Shown: positions 42,333-51,708 of the stretch, piece after piece | Layout: every line of letters begins with the position of its first letter | Position numbering within the stretch: the stretch's first letter is position 1 | Source of the DNA: Sulfuricurvum sp. | GTDB lineage: Bacteria; Campylobacterota; Campylobacteria; Campylobacterales; Sulfurimonadaceae | NCBI GenBank assembly: GCA_028718525.1 | Contig: JAQULP010000002.1 | Coordinates: forward strand, 88,071 to 152,070 | Direction of reading: 5' to 3' | DNA length: 64,000 nucleotides | Notes under the pieces: model-generated | The model's input: only the letters and a program-made list of their open reading frames with translations | What the model was told of the DNA's origin: nothing | Databases searched by the model: none | Position numbers and translations under genes: made by a program

Positions 42333-44447
42333 CTATTGTTTGTTTGGCTGTGATGTTACAGCGGTAAAATAGGGGGCACGTTCCTGCAGTTTTTGGAGAA
42401 TTTCAGTTTTCGGGAGGGGGCGCGAGAGGTGGTATCCTTGTAACGTATCGATCTTGTTATCGATGAGGAAATCATAATGTGAAGGTTCTTCAACCCCCTC
42501 TGCCGTCACTTTCATCCCCAAAACATGGGCCAGATTGGATATGGCTTCGACTATGTGGCGGTTGGAAGAGCCTTCGAATAGAGGCAATATGAAGGACTTG
42601 TCTATTTTAAGGGTGTCGATAGGGAGTTGGGCTAAATAGGCAAATGAGGAGTATCCCGTGCCGAAATCATCCAGCGCGATCCGTATTCCTCCCTCTTTGA
42701 GCTGTGTAAGCTGACGGGTGGCGATATCAATATTCTCCATGACCGCGCTTTCGGTTAATTCCACTTTCAGATAGGAGGGGGGGATATTGCGCAGATATAA
42801 ATAATCGAGCAGCTGATGGGCAAATTCCTCTTGATGAAGCTGTTTGGATGAAACATTGATCGCAACAAAAAAAGGCTCGTCGTACAATGAGCGTACCGAA
42901 TCGATAAAGTCACAAGCCTGAACCAGGACTTTTTTACCGATAAGGAGAATATCGCCGTTGGATTCCGCCACCGAAATAAAGATATCGGGCGATATAAAAC
43001 CCTCTTTCGGGTGAGGAAGGCGCAAAAGGGCTTCATACCCCTCCGTTTGAAGCGTTTTGGTATCGATGAGCGGTTGAAAATAGAGTTCAAAAAGATTTTG
43101 GGAAAGTCCATCCCGTATCAAGGATTCCACATGTAAAAAATTACGTACCGCACACTGCATGGAAGAGTGATAATAGACAAATTGATTTTTACCCCTATGT
43201 TTGGCCTCGTACATCGCGGTATCGGCATGTTTCAATAAATCATCGTCGCTTTGGGCATCTTGCGGATAGAGAACGATACCGATGGAAGAGGAGAGGAAAA
43301 AGTCGGCATCATGGACGACAAACGGTTCTTTAAACGTTTGAATCAATTGAGTCGCCATTGAATCGATATCGTGGCGGTCGGTGTTGTGCAGCAATAAGAC
43401 GAATTCATCCCCTCCGAAACGGGCACAAAAATCGTTTTCACCGATTGTTTTTTTCAATCGGTTGCTCACTTCGATCAGGATTTTATCCCCGACTTCATGC
43501 CCTTTGAAATCATTTATATGTTTAAAATTGTCCAAATCCAAAAACAAAAGGGCAAAAGGGGTCGCCGAAGAGTGCTCAAAACGGCTTTCAATTTGGAGCT
43601 TGAGTTTGGCACGGTTGGGCAGAAGGGTCAGCGGATCATGATAAGCTAAAAAGTTAATTTCGTCACGTTGAGCTTTCGGTGCGGTTATATCACTCGTGAT
43701 ACCGATGAAAAAATGGAGTTTGGGATGGTGGTAAATACGGCTGTTGAGCCATCGTGTCTCTCCGTCATTATGGAGGATCCGAAAACGGATGGTTTGCGAC
43801 TGCCCCGGAAGGAGCGTTTCAAAAAACATTTGGACCAAGGCATGGTCATCCGGATAAATCCGCTGCTGCCATAGGGTCGAATCGTTCAGGAACGTTTCTC
43901 GGGAGAAGCCGAATACCTCTTCCACGGCATGATTGACATAGCGAAGCGAGAGTGTCTGATTATCGATGTACCAAATGACTTCGTCTATGCTGCTTAATAT
44001 CTCTTCCAATTCCTGATTTTTCGAGGTCAGGAGGGCTGAAAGTTCATGGGCCTGAAGTTCGATCAGCTCTTTTGAAGCCAATAGCTCTTTATTTAAATGG
44101 TTGATATCTGTTAAATTTCGTATATTGACAAAAAAGCGTATCCGTTCATCCTGACGAATCATCCGCACACTTTTGATACTGTGGACAATGCTGCCGTCAC
44201 GATGGATGAGGTCGGTCTCCTCATCAAGAGATTTTCCCTCAACCATTACCTTGGAGATACACGCTTGAAAAACATCGATATCGGCCAAAAGACTCAGCAT
44301 ATTGAGCCCTAGAAGCATGGCGGTATCGTATCCGAGCATTTCAGCAAAAGAGTCATTGGCGAATAAAATCACCCCCCGCTCATCCGCGATAATAATCCCG
44401 TCAGGAAGATAATTGAGTACGTCATAATGGGGGGCTTCGTGTTCCAT
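42333..44447 (-). CDS. PAS-PAS-GGDEF-EAL c-di-GMP signalling protein
   Basis: A 704-residue soluble protein with two PAS domains (~5-120 and 150-270), a coiled linker, a GGDEF domain with intact GGDEF (~346) and an EAL domain with EALLRL (~470), DDFGTGYSS and late AEGVEE. Both activities are possible. The PAS domains should sense a small ligand, redox state or light. It is alone on its transcript, with a ~240-base upstream spacer (44448-44690) shared with the divergent ABC-F gene; no clear promoter for it was found. Confidence 0.92.
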   Translation of the reverse strand: MEHEAPHYDVLNYLPDGIIIADERGVILFANDSFAEMLGYDTAMLLGLNMLSLLADIDVFQACISKVMVEGKSLDEETDLIHRDGSIVHSIKSVRMIRQDERIRFFVNIRNLTDINHLNKELLASKELIELQAHELSALLTSKNQELEEILSSIDEVIWYIDNQTLSLRYVNHAVEEVFGFSRETFLNDSTLWQQRIYPDDHALVQMFFETLLPGQSQTIRFRILHNDGETRWLNSRIYHHPKLHFFIGITSDITAPKAQRDEINFLAYHDPLTLLPNRAKLKLQIESRFEHSSATPFALLFLDLDNFKHINDFKGHEVGDKILIEVSNRLKKTIGENDFCARFGGDEFVLLLHNTDRHDIDSMATQLIQTFKEPFVVHDADFFLSSSIGIVLYPQDAQSDDDLLKHADTAMYEAKHRGKNQFVYYHSSMQCAVRNFLHVESLIRDGLSQNLFELYFQPLIDTKTLQTEGYEALLRLPHPKEGFISPDIFISVAESNGDILLIGKKVLVQACDFIDSVRSLYDEPFFVAINVSSKQLHQEEFAHQLLDYLYLRNIPPSYLKVELTESAVMENIDIATRQLTQLKEGGIRIALDDFGTGYSSFAYLAQLPIDTLKIDKSFILPLFEGSSNRHIVEAISNLAHVLGMKVTAEGVEEPSHYDFLIDNKIDTLQGYHLSRPLPKTEILQKLQERAPYFTAVTSQPNKQ

Positions 44448-44655
44448 AAGATCCTGAAAAGGTGATTATTTTGTGATATTGTAATTTGTTATAGTTTAAA
44501 ACTACCTTCCTGAATTTGTCATTGGATAGGACTCAGGTATCCGTAAATATGATGTAAACCGTTCGGGTAGACAAATGGTAAGCTCATTGTGAGGGGGGGA
44601 AGAGGGTTGAATGAAAAGGTGATATTCTGTAATACGGGCATAAACTGAAATTGGA

Positions 44656-44661
44656 TATAAT
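44656..44661 (+). promoter_or_regulatory. -10 box for the ABC-F gene
   Basis: TATAAT followed by CGCGC, 29 bases before the ATG, nearly identical to the prs promoter at 19049. No clear -35. The rest of 44448-44655 holds nothing recognised. Confidence 0.6.
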
Positions 44662-44690
44662 CGCGCAATTTTAGTCTAAAGAGTTTTACA

Positions 44691-46295
44691 ATGGTACAAG
44701 TTACAAAATTAACAATGCGTTTTGGAAGCCGGGTTTTATTTGAAGGGATTAATCTCAAGTTGGACCGCAATAAACGTTACGGTCTTATCGGTGCAAACGG
44801 TGCAGGGAAAACGACGTTTCTGAAAATTCTCAGCGGAGAGATAAAAGAGTACGAAGGGGATATCTCCATCGAACCGGGACTTAAAGTCGGTGTTTTGGGA
44901 CAAAATCAATTCGCATTCGAAGATTTCACCATAGCCGATGCCGTTTTGTGGGGAAATAAACGCCTATACGATGCGATTAAAGAAAAAGAGCTTCTTTATG
45001 CAACCGGAGATTTTGAAGACGAAGCGGTCAATAACCGTTTAGCCGATTTGGAAATGATTTGTGTGGAAGAAGACCCTACATATGAATACGATGTTCAAAT
45101 CGCCAAAATTTTGGAAAATGTCGGTATTGCGGCGGAACACCATAATGACTTGATGTCGACTCTCCCGTCATCGGAAAAATTCAAAGTTCTTCTGGCGCAA
45201 GTCCTTTATCCGAAACCGGATGTATTGTTCCTTGATGAGCCGACCAATAACCTTGATATCGATACGATCGGCTGGTTGGAGCATGAGCTTCAGCGTCATG
45301 AAGGGACGATGGTCGTGATTTCGCATGACCGTCACTTCATCAATGCTGTCGTCACGAATATTCTCGATGTCGATTTCCAAAAGATCCGCGAATTCACCGG
45401 AAACTACGACGATTGGTATCTGGCATCCACCGTTATGGCCAATCAAGCGCAGCTTGAACGGGATAAAAAACTCAAAGAGAAAGAGCAGCTCGAAGCCTTC
45501 GTCCGCCGATTCTCGGCGAATGCGTCGAAAGCAAAACAAGCAACCTCACGTCAAAAGCAGCTTGACAAACTTACGATCGAGGATATCAAACCCTCTTCAC
45601 GACGTGATCCGAGTATCGTTTTCAAAGCAAAACGTCAGATGGGAGACGAAGCCCTCGATGTTATCGATGTATCTCACAGTTATGACGATTTGAACGTCTT
45701 GCACAATATTAATCTCAAAATTGTTCCGGGCGAAAAAATTGCCGTTATCGGTGCGAACGGTGTCGGTAAATCAACTTTGCTGAAAATTATCATGGAAGAG
45801 ATCAAACCGACCAGCGGAAGTGTCAAATGGGGCGCAACGATCGAGCCTACCTATTTCCCGCAAGATACAACCGACCGTATCAAGGGGACGGAGACCTTGT
45901 ATGATTGGCTCCGCGCGTTTGATCCGAAACGTGAAATTTCGGAGATTCGCAACTGCCTTGGGCGCATGCTCTTTAACGGTGAACAGCAGGAAAAAAGTAT
46001 CGAGAAAATTAGCGGAGGGGAAAAACATCGTATGATGCTCTCCAAAATGATGCTTGAAGGGGGGAATTTCCTCGTTCTCGATGAACCTACCAACCATCTT
46101 GACCTGGAAGCGATTATCGCTTTGGGCGAAGCGCTGTACGAATTTGACGGAAACGTTATCTGCGTGAGCCATGACCGTGAGTTGCTCGATGCGTTTGCAG
46201 GGCGTATCATTGAATTGCATGCGGATGGAACGTATGTCGATTTCAAAGGGACGTACGAAGAGTTTGCGGAAGCCAAGGCGAACGGAAGTTTATAA
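44691..46295 (+). CDS. ABC-F family ATPase (YbiT-like)
   Basis: A 534-residue ABC-F protein: two ABC ATPase domains joined by a linker and no membrane domain. First Walker A GANGAGKTTF, Walker B LFLDEPTNNLD; second Walker A GANGVGKSTL, signature ISGGEKHRMML, Walker B LVLDEPTNHLD. The first domain's signature is degenerate (LPSSEKFKVLL), as in YbiT-type members. ABC-F proteins bind the ribosomal E site and modulate translation or antibiotic resistance. It is followed by DUF5718, DUF1653 and SUI1 genes. Confidence 0.93.
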   Translation: MVQVTKLTMRFGSRVLFEGINLKLDRNKRYGLIGANGAGKTTFLKILSGEIKEYEGDISIEPGLKVGVLGQNQFAFEDFTIADAVLWGNKRLYDAIKEKELLYATGDFEDEAVNNRLADLEMICVEEDPTYEYDVQIAKILENVGIAAEHHNDLMSTLPSSEKFKVLLAQVLYPKPDVLFLDEPTNNLDIDTIGWLEHELQRHEGTMVVISHDRHFINAVVTNILDVDFQKIREFTGNYDDWYLASTVMANQAQLERDKKLKEKEQLEAFVRRFSANASKAKQATSRQKQLDKLTIEDIKPSSRRDPSIVFKAKRQMGDEALDVIDVSHSYDDLNVLHNINLKIVPGEKIAVIGANGVGKSTLLKIIMEEIKPTSGSVKWGATIEPTYFPQDTTDRIKGTETLYDWLRAFDPKREISEIRNCLGRMLFNGEQQEKSIEKISGGEKHRMMLSKMMLEGGNFLVLDEPTNHLDLEAIIALGEALYEFDGNVICVSHDRELLDAFAGRIIELHADGTYVDFKGTYEEFAEAKANGSL

Positions 46296-46336
46296 TTTTT
46301 CATACTCGATGAGGTTAAAAACAGGGGGAATGGTTC

Positions 46337-47170
46337 ATGGACAGCTATAAGAACTTTGTCGGACTCGGAGTTGCGGGCAATTTTGCCCTCCATCTTGAAC
46401 AAGCGGGTGAAAGTGCCGATTTTAAAGATGTTGTGACCGAAGACCCGAACGGCCCTAAAGGGATCTTCCCTTTTTACGTTCCCGGACGTAACGGACAACT
46501 CGGAATTTATCCGATAAGTGATAATACCATTATCCTCCCTCACGAAGTGTGCAATGTGCAGCCTGAACCGGAGGTGGCACTGATATGCGATCTTGAGTAC
46601 GATTCTGAGGGGAAGGTAGTCGCCATTACGCCAAAATTTTTCGGCGCCTACAACGATTGTTCTCTCCGTAAAGAGGGGGCGGCGAAAATCAGTCATAAAA
46701 AGAATTGGGGTGAAGCCTCTAAAGGGGTGTCCTCAACGCTGATTCCGATCGATACCTTTGAAAAGGGGGGGATCATGGAACGTTACCGCATCGCCTCTTT
46801 TTTACGCCGTGAAGGGTCGTTATTTCGTTACGGCGAAGATGTGGAATTGATCGGTTACAGCTATTTCTACGGCAAGCTGATCGAGTGGATGACCAATCAA
46901 ATCAATACCCAAACCGATTTCGGTCCGTTGGAAGCGGTAGGCGACTATCTCCGGGATGCGGGATTACCGAAACAAGCGATTATCAGTATCGGCGCAACGC
47001 GCTATACCCATTTCGGAGAGACCAATTTCCTCCAGGAGGGGGATGAAGTGATCGTCGTGGTCTACGATAACGACCGGTACTGCATGAATCCGATCCTCTC
47101 TATGGCCAACCGTAATGCGTTCGAATCCGAAGGGATCAGTGCATTGGTCCAAAAGGTTCAACGTGCTTGA
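46337..47170 (+). CDS. Conserved protein of unknown function (DUF5718, FAH-like fold)
   Basis: A 277-residue protein with DSYKNFVGLGVAGNFALHLEQAG at the start, matching what I recall of the DUF5718 family, related to the fumarylacetoacetase fold. Further blocks are LPHEVCNVQPEPEVALICDL, IYPISDNTIILP and YGKLIEWMTNQIN. Acidic residues that could bind a metal are present, but the reaction is not known. It is close to the ABC-F gene (41 bases) and overlaps the DUF1653 gene. Confidence 0.75.
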   Translation: MDSYKNFVGLGVAGNFALHLEQAGESADFKDVVTEDPNGPKGIFPFYVPGRNGQLGIYPISDNTIILPHEVCNVQPEPEVALICDLEYDSEGKVVAITPKFFGAYNDCSLRKEGAAKISHKKNWGEASKGVSSTLIPIDTFEKGGIMERYRIASFLRREGSLFRYGEDVELIGYSYFYGKLIEWMTNQINTQTDFGPLEAVGDYLRDAGLPKQAIISIGATRYTHFGETNFLQEGDEVIVVVYDNDRYCMNPILSMANRNAFESEGISALVQKVQRA

Positions 47171-47369
47171 GAAAGGGCTATACCGCCATTATAAAGGTAA
47201 ATATTATGAAGTGATCGGAGTGGCAAAACACTCCGAAACGGGAGAGATGGTTGTCGTTTACCGTCCTCTATACGGTGAACAGGGACTTTGGGTACGGCCG
47301 TTTGAAATGTTTGACGAGACCCTTCCTAACGGTATTAAGCGTTTTACGTATTGCGGTGAGACCAAATGA
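47163..47369 (+). CDS. DUF1653 protein
   Basis: A 68-residue protein containing the DUF1653 pattern: YRHYKGKYYEVIGVAKHSET, VVYRPLYGEQGLWVRP, then FDETLP. The function is unknown. The start GTG at 47163, preceded by AAAGG, overlaps the end of the DUF5718 gene (stop 47168-47170). It overlaps the SUI1 gene by four bases. Confidence 0.85.
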   Translation: MLEKGLYRHYKGKYYEVIGVAKHSETGEMVVVYRPLYGEQGLWVRPFEMFDETLPNGIKRFTYCGETK

Positions 47370-47704
47370 GCCGAGGGACAAAACTCTCTCTGGAACTGGG
47401 AGCGTCATGGGCTGAGGGTTGGAGTCTGGAAGAGGAAAACAATTCTCAAACGGTTGCCGTTTTGGAACCTTCCGCTCACCGCCTTGTTTTTCAAAAAGAG
47501 AAACGTAAAGGGAAAGTAGTCACCCTTGTAGGCCCGTTCAGCCTCGGTGAAGAGGATGCCCAAAAAGCTCTGTCGACCCTTAAAAAGTCACTTGCCTGTG
47601 GGGGTGCCTATAAAGAGGGGTGGATGGAGTTTCAGGGAGAAATTGCCCCAAAAGTACGTGAAAATCTCGAAAAATTGGGATTTAAATTCAAAAATCCGAA
47701 ATAA
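47366..47704 (+). CDS. SUI1/eIF1-like translation factor (YciH family)
   Basis: A 112-residue protein whose second half matches SUI1: KEKRKGKVVTLVGPFS, then TLKKSLACGGAYKEGWMEFQG and LEKLGFKFK. In bacteria YciH can affect start-site selection on the ribosome. The N-terminal ~40 residues are a family-variable region. It overlaps DUF1653 by four bases, placing it in a unit next to the ABC-F ribosome factor, which suggests a translation-linked context. Confidence 0.85.
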   Translation: MSRGTKLSLELGASWAEGWSLEEENNSQTVAVLEPSAHRLVFQKEKRKGKVVTLVGPFSLGEEDAQKALSTLKKSLACGGAYKEGWMEFQGEIAPKVRENLEKLGFKFKNPK

Positions 47705-47759
47705 TTTCCACTTTATTCCTACACTTTGCCCGTTGCTTGATACGGCAATGGATTTCCCT

Positions 47760-48968
47760 TTATAACGTGTTGCTGAATACAACTTGATTGCGTCCGCGCT
47801 CTTTAGCCGCATAGAGATTGGTGTCGGCGGTATGGATCAGAGCATCTTCACCCATATGGGCAGTCGGTATGATACATATCCCGCCGATTGAGACACTGAG
47901 GGTCGGAAGGATTTTAGACCCTTTGTGCTCAATTTTCAGACTCTCGATATTGGCGAGGATCCTCTCACCCATGCTGCGCGCGTTTTTACAATCGATGTCG
48001 GAAAGGATAATCCCGAACTCTTCTCCCCCCAAACGAAACGGGTAATCGCCCGGACGCTGCAAGGTAGATTTGAGCACTTTGGCGACACTTTGGAGAGCGA
48101 TATCCCCCTGCAAATGGCCGTAGTTATCGTTATACTGTTTAAAAAAATCGATATCGAGCATCATAAATACAAAAGGTTTATTGGACCGCATAGCCCGTTT
48201 AAATTCCCGTTCGTAGACGATATTGAAATAACGCCGGTTATAAAGGGCCGTCAGTGAATCGGTATAGGATGCCTGCTCCAGTTTGTGGTTGAGATGCTGA
48301 AGGGCTTCGGTTGACTCGATCAACTGCTGTTGCTGAAGTTCGATACGGGCAAAGATTTTCCATGCAATGCTCATAACCAAAATCAAAATGACCCCTAAAA
48401 AGAGGATCAGCTGCATAAGGGCATTTTCGTAATGCGCCAAAAGGATGGAGTGCTCATATTTGGCGGAAGCATTTTCATATGCGATCAGTTGCTGAATCGT
48501 GTTATGAATGGATTGAATATTATCATCCAGCGTATTGAGGGAGAGGGGAAGCGAACGGTTCTGATCGAGAATAAGCGTTCGCGTCTGCGAAAAATAGCGT
48601 TCGATACTTTGTATTTGGGTCTCGGCATAATTGACGTACGCCATCTCTTCGGGGCGTTTGTCATGGGTGAGGTAACTGGCCCAGAGCTGATTGACCCGCT
48701 CAAGGCCGAGTGAGATTTTGGTTGCGGTTTGTTCGTCACTGAGAAGCTGATTACTCCAGCGGTAAAGGGGTGATGCAAGATCGTTGTGATAGGTATCGGT
48801 GATGGCGTTGAGTTCGCTGAGGGGAAGGAGGGAACCAAAATAGAGCGTATCCATATGACGCTTGATATTTTGGATATTAAGGTATCCGATCAATCCGATG
48901 ATAACAAGACCAAAACCGAGCATTAACAATAAATAGAGAAGTTTGGACTTGAGTTTGAGTGATTCCAC
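47760..48968 (-). CDS. Membrane diguanylate cyclase (GGEEF)
   Basis: A sensor cyclase of 402 residues with the GTG at 48968. An N-terminal transmembrane helix (LLYLLLMLGFGLVIIGLIGYL), a periplasmic four-helix sensor (MDTLYFGSLLPLSELNA onwards), a second helix (LMQLILFLGVILILVMS) and a C-terminal GGDEF domain with GGEEF (RLGGEEFGIIL), plus ALYNRRYFN and DIDFFKQYND. The intact GGEEF indicates c-di-GMP synthesis. The frame extends to 49097, but that would overlap the divergent gene at 49063 and its promoter. Confidence 0.92.
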   Translation of the reverse strand: MESLKLKSKLLYLLLMLGFGLVIIGLIGYLNIQNIKRHMDTLYFGSLLPLSELNAITDTYHNDLASPLYRWSNQLLSDEQTATKISLGLERVNQLWASYLTHDKRPEEMAYVNYAETQIQSIERYFSQTRTLILDQNRSLPLSLNTLDDNIQSIHNTIQQLIAYENASAKYEHSILLAHYENALMQLILFLGVILILVMSIAWKIFARIELQQQQLIESTEALQHLNHKLEQASYTDSLTALYNRRYFNIVYEREFKRAMRSNKPFVFMMLDIDFFKQYNDNYGHLQGDIALQSVAKVLKSTLQRPGDYPFRLGGEEFGIILSDIDCKNARSMGERILANIESLKIEHKGSKILPTLSVSIGGICIIPTAHMGEDALIHTADTNLYAAKERGRNQVVFSNTL

Positions 48969-49030
48969 GGTTTGAATATATCTTTTTAATTTGGATGGAT
49001 AACCTAAGCAACTCCTATACCAAAAGGCAT

Positions 49031-49036
49031 TACAAT
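49031..49036 (+). promoter_or_regulatory. -10 box for the 104-aa protein gene
   Basis: TACAAT 26 bases before the ATG; a strong GGGAGG ribosome site lies between. Confidence 0.5.
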
Positions 49037-49062
49037 AAGGGACTTTAAACGGGAGGCAGAGA

Positions 49063-49377
49063 ATGGCAAAACGACTTATAAAAGACGAACGGATCAAAAC
49101 GATTGTTCATAATATTGCCGAAGATTTCCGTTTTTCGCACGAAACAGGGGAATATGCGTTGTTGTTTTACAAAGCGGATACCGAAGAGGCGGTGCGAGGT
49201 GCGGATATTGACGCTATGATTGAATATCTCACGACAGGATTGAGCGAGTTACAAAATAATATTCAGTGGCGACGGGAGTTTTTAAGCGACAATCCCGGAA
49301 TTGATGAAATCCGGATGCTGGAAAACCTAGGGGTTATTGAAAAAGAGTATATAGAACTTCTCGAATTTTTACGCTGA
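49063..49377 (+). CDS. Hypothetical protein, 104 aa
   Basis: I do not recognise this small protein. It is largely helical and acidic (IAEDFRFSHETGEYALLFYKAD, then a long helix with LTTGLSELQNNIQWRREFLSD). No signal peptide, membrane helix or metal motif is visible. A strong GGGAGG ribosome site and a -10 box support a real gene. It is monocistronic, divergent from the cyclase. Confidence 0.75.
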   Translation: MAKRLIKDERIKTIVHNIAEDFRFSHETGEYALLFYKADTEEAVRGADIDAMIEYLTTGLSELQNNIQWRREFLSDNPGIDEIRMLENLGVIEKEYIELLEFLR

Positions 49378-49391
49378 TTGCACCGATCCCA

Positions 49392-49410
49392 TCCCCGATT
49401 GTTCCGGGGA
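49392..49410. other. Hairpin between convergent genes
   Basis: TCCCCG and CGGGGA pair around ATTGTTC, in the space between the 104-aa gene and the rhodanese gene. A weak two-way terminator is possible; no T-run. Confidence 0.35.
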
Positions 49411-49470
49411 GCAAAGGATTCTCTTAACTGCCGAAAAGTTCGGGTATCGATCCAAGATGAAGCGGAACGG

Positions 49471-49869
49471 TTATTTAGCTTTGTACGGCTCCAGCGGCAT
49501 CTTTTTGGCAATGGCGTATTGTATTCCACCCTGTAGATCGATGACATTGTATTGAAGCTGTTTGCCTAAAAAGCTTCCAACCACCTGGGTACGGTTTCCG
49601 CTATTGCAGATAAGGGCAAACTTTTCCCCTTTTTTAACCACCTTGTTTAACTGTCCCAAGAATGCTTCCGTATTGTAATTTCCTTGTTCATCGAAGAAGG
49701 TAATGGGAATGGCACCTTTAACGAGCCCCGTCGTTTTCCATTCTCCCGGAGTACGGATATCGATAATTTTGATTTTGGAATCGATTAAGTGCTGATCGAT
49801 CGGTTGTCGTGTGTATTCGGCCATCAACGCGGTGGCGAAAAAGAAAAAAGCTAACAGTACGATACGCAT
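49471..49869 (-). CDS. Exported rhodanese-like protein
   Basis: A 132-residue protein with a signal peptide (VLLAFFFFATALMA) and one rhodanese domain. The active-site Cys lies in ALICNSGNRTQVV. It may handle sulfane sulfur or persulfide in the periplasm, a plausible need in a sulfur-oxidising Campylobacterota, but the substrate is unknown. Monocistronic. Confidence 0.9.
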   Translation of the reverse strand: MRIVLLAFFFFATALMAEYTRQPIDQHLIDSKIKIIDIRTPGEWKTTGLVKGAIPITFFDEQGNYNTEAFLGQLNKVVKKGEKFALICNSGNRTQVVGSFLGKQLQYNVIDLQGGIQYAIAKKMPLEPYKAK

Positions 49870-49932
49870 TTCTAAATCCTCTACTGGGTATAATGGCGTA
49901 ATTGTATCGATGAATGATTAATATGAGGATTT

Positions 49933-50298
49933 ATGGGCGCATCTAAAGAGGAAAATTCAAAACGGCTTCGATATGTTCGACTTTTAGGGCGCTTTATCAG
50001 CGGGATACTTTCGTATTTGGCCAAGAGTGACAATCCGACGAAAGAGCAGTACGATTACAAAGTCGATACGAACTTTCGCTTTTTGGAAAAAAATGAAGCG
50101 GTAAAACTCTACAAAGACGAATATACGGAGCTGGAAGCTCTAGGGCAGAAGATTCTCGATTTCCGCTCAAGCGACACCGATATCGAAACGATCAAAGAGG
50201 AACTTTTTTACGCACAAAATCAGTTGGAAAAAAAAGTGAATGCCCGCCGCTATAAAAAATCAAAACACGATAATCATGCGCGTGACGGGTGGGATTGA
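49933..50298 (+). CDS. Hypothetical protein, 121 aa
   Basis: Not recognised. It is rich in Lys, Glu and Tyr, with helical content (YVRLLGRFISGILSYLAKS, then LEALGQKILDFRSSDTD) and a basic, His/Lys-rich C-terminus. No signal or membrane segment is evident. It is flanked by the rhodanese gene (divergent) and mntP (convergent, 5 bases away). Confidence 0.75.
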   Translation: MGASKEENSKRLRYVRLLGRFISGILSYLAKSDNPTKEQYDYKVDTNFRFLEKNEAVKLYKDEYTELEALGQKILDFRSSDTDIETIKEELFYAQNQLEKKVNARRYKKSKHDNHARDGWD

Positions 50299-50303
50299 GT
50301 CCG

Positions 50304-50849
50304 TTAGATATGTTCGAATAAAATTTTGACCCCAAGAGCGATCAGAATAACCCCTCCTAAGATTTCGGCTTTCGATTCGAGGAAAGAGCCGAGTGTTTTC
50401 CCGACATATACGGCAATCCAGCATAGAATAAAAGTGACCAGCGCAATGATGGAAGATGCGGTCAAAATATCATTTTGCAAAAAGGCGAAAGTCACCCCGA
50501 CGGCCATCGCATCGATACTGGTCGCAACGGCCAGTGAGATGAGGGTTTTATTTGAGAGATCGCCCACCTCGTCGTCAAATTCATTTTTGTACGCTTCATA
50601 AAGCATTTTCCCCCCCAATCCGGAGAGTAGCAAAAATGCTATCCAATGGGCATACATGGCAACATAGCCGGCAAAACTGATCCCCAACATATATCCGATT
50701 AGGGGCATGGCCCCTTGGAAAAAACCAAAGATGGCAGCAATAACGATAATCTTGGAAAAAAGGAGTTCTTTGTATTTTGAGCCTATAGCGATTGAAACGG
50801 CGACGGAATCCATAGCCAGAGCAATTGCGAGAGTAAGAAGCATTTCCAT
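50304..50849 (-). CDS. mntP: Manganese efflux pump MntP
   Basis: MntP exports Mn2+. The 181-residue inner-membrane protein has six transmembrane helices and the repeated metal-binding motifs ALAMDSVAVSIAIG (residues ~9-22) and TSIDAMAVGVTFA (~110-122), plus the QGAMPLIGYMLG block. It is not preceded by a recognisable Mn riboswitch; its leader is short. Confidence 0.94.
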   Translation of the reverse strand: MEMLLTLAIALAMDSVAVSIAIGSKYKELLFSKIIVIAAIFGFFQGAMPLIGYMLGISFAGYVAMYAHWIAFLLLSGLGGKMLYEAYKNEFDDEVGDLSNKTLISLAVATSIDAMAVGVTFAFLQNDILTASSIIALVTFILCWIAVYVGKTLGSFLESKAEILGGVILIALGVKILFEHI

Positions 50850-50876
50850 AACGGTTCCTGTAAAAGAATGGGCGCA

Positions 50877-50882
50877 ATTATA
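50877..50882 (-). promoter_or_regulatory. -10 box for mntP
   Basis: TATAAT on the minus strand, followed by TGCGC, 27 bases before the ATG. The leader is too short for a yybP-ykoY riboswitch. Confidence 0.55.
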
Positions 50883-50906
50883 GCGTGTACCGATTGCATT
50901 ACACCG

Positions 50907-51644
50907 TTAGGGGAGCCTTTGTAGACGATTTTTGACGTCACTGAGGCGGATAAATCGAAAACCTTCCTCTTTGAGCTTATTAACCCCCTCCATAACCCCT
51001 TCTCCGGTTCCGCTCTCGGGGTGGTTCATGTGCATAATGATGATATCACCGCTTTTAGCGTTAGCAATACGGTGGGCAACTTCCTGGGAACCGAGGGTTG
51101 CTCCGGCATCTCCCAGAATACTGAAACCGGCGATTTCGACACCGTTTTCATGTGCGACGGCGACAGCCTGCTCATCGTAATAGGCGGTCCCGGAGCGAAA
51201 AAAACGGGGACGCTTTCCGGTAAGTTTTTCGATCAAACTGCCGTTGTCGTTTATTTCATGGAGAACTTCTTCGACCGAAGCGGTTCCGGCAATGTTGTAG
51301 ATACTTTTGCCCTCAACCGAGAGAGGACGGTGGGCGGTGCCGTGATTACCGATTTCAAAAAGGGGATTGGAAGCAAGACGGGCAAAAATATCAGGATTGC
51401 TGTGTATCCACCGGGAATTGATGAATAAGGTCGCAGGAATATGATTTTCAATAAGAAAACTGATCAATCGGTCGTCAAATTGGGAACTTTTGGCGCTCCC
51501 TCCGCACGCATCGAAAGTGAGGGCGACCTCTTTGTTATCGGAGGTGAACGTGGTTACGACGCCCGTAACGTTTTCACCCCATTGTTTCGGTTCGCCGCTC
51601 CATAACGAGAGGCTCAGCAATAGCAATATAGTGTATTTTGTCAT
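50907..51644 (-). CDS. Secreted polysaccharide deacetylase-like protein
   Basis: A 245-residue protein of the NodB/CE4 type with a signal peptide (about 1-17). Key motifs are TFDACGG (a variant of TFDDG), GNHGTAHR for the metal histidines, and RFFRSG; MHMNHPESG ends the core. It probably deacetylates a cell-surface polysaccharide such as peptidoglycan. Monocistronic. Confidence 0.9.
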   Translation of the reverse strand: MTKYTILLLLSLSLWSGEPKQWGENVTGVVTTFTSDNKEVALTFDACGGSAKSSQFDDRLISFLIENHIPATLFINSRWIHSNPDIFARLASNPLFEIGNHGTAHRPLSVEGKSIYNIAGTASVEEVLHEINDNGSLIEKLTGKRPRFFRSGTAYYDEQAVAVAHENGVEIAGFSILGDAGATLGSQEVAHRIANAKSGDIIIMHMNHPESGTGEGVMEGVNKLKEEGFRFIRLSDVKNRLQRLP

Positions 51645-51673
51645 TGATTCTCACAAAGAGTGGTATGGGTGTG

Positions 51674-51679
51674 ATTGTA
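51674..51679 (-). promoter_or_regulatory. -10 box for the deacetylase gene
   Basis: TACAAT preceded by GC on the minus strand, about 30 bases upstream of the ATG. Confidence 0.5.
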
Positions 51680-51708
51680 GCATGTTCTATCGGTAAAAAT
51701 ATAGCTGA

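Noticed and set aside
50850..50906. A manganese (yybP-ykoY) riboswitch before mntP
   Set aside because: The leader between the -10 box and the ATG is only ~27 bases.
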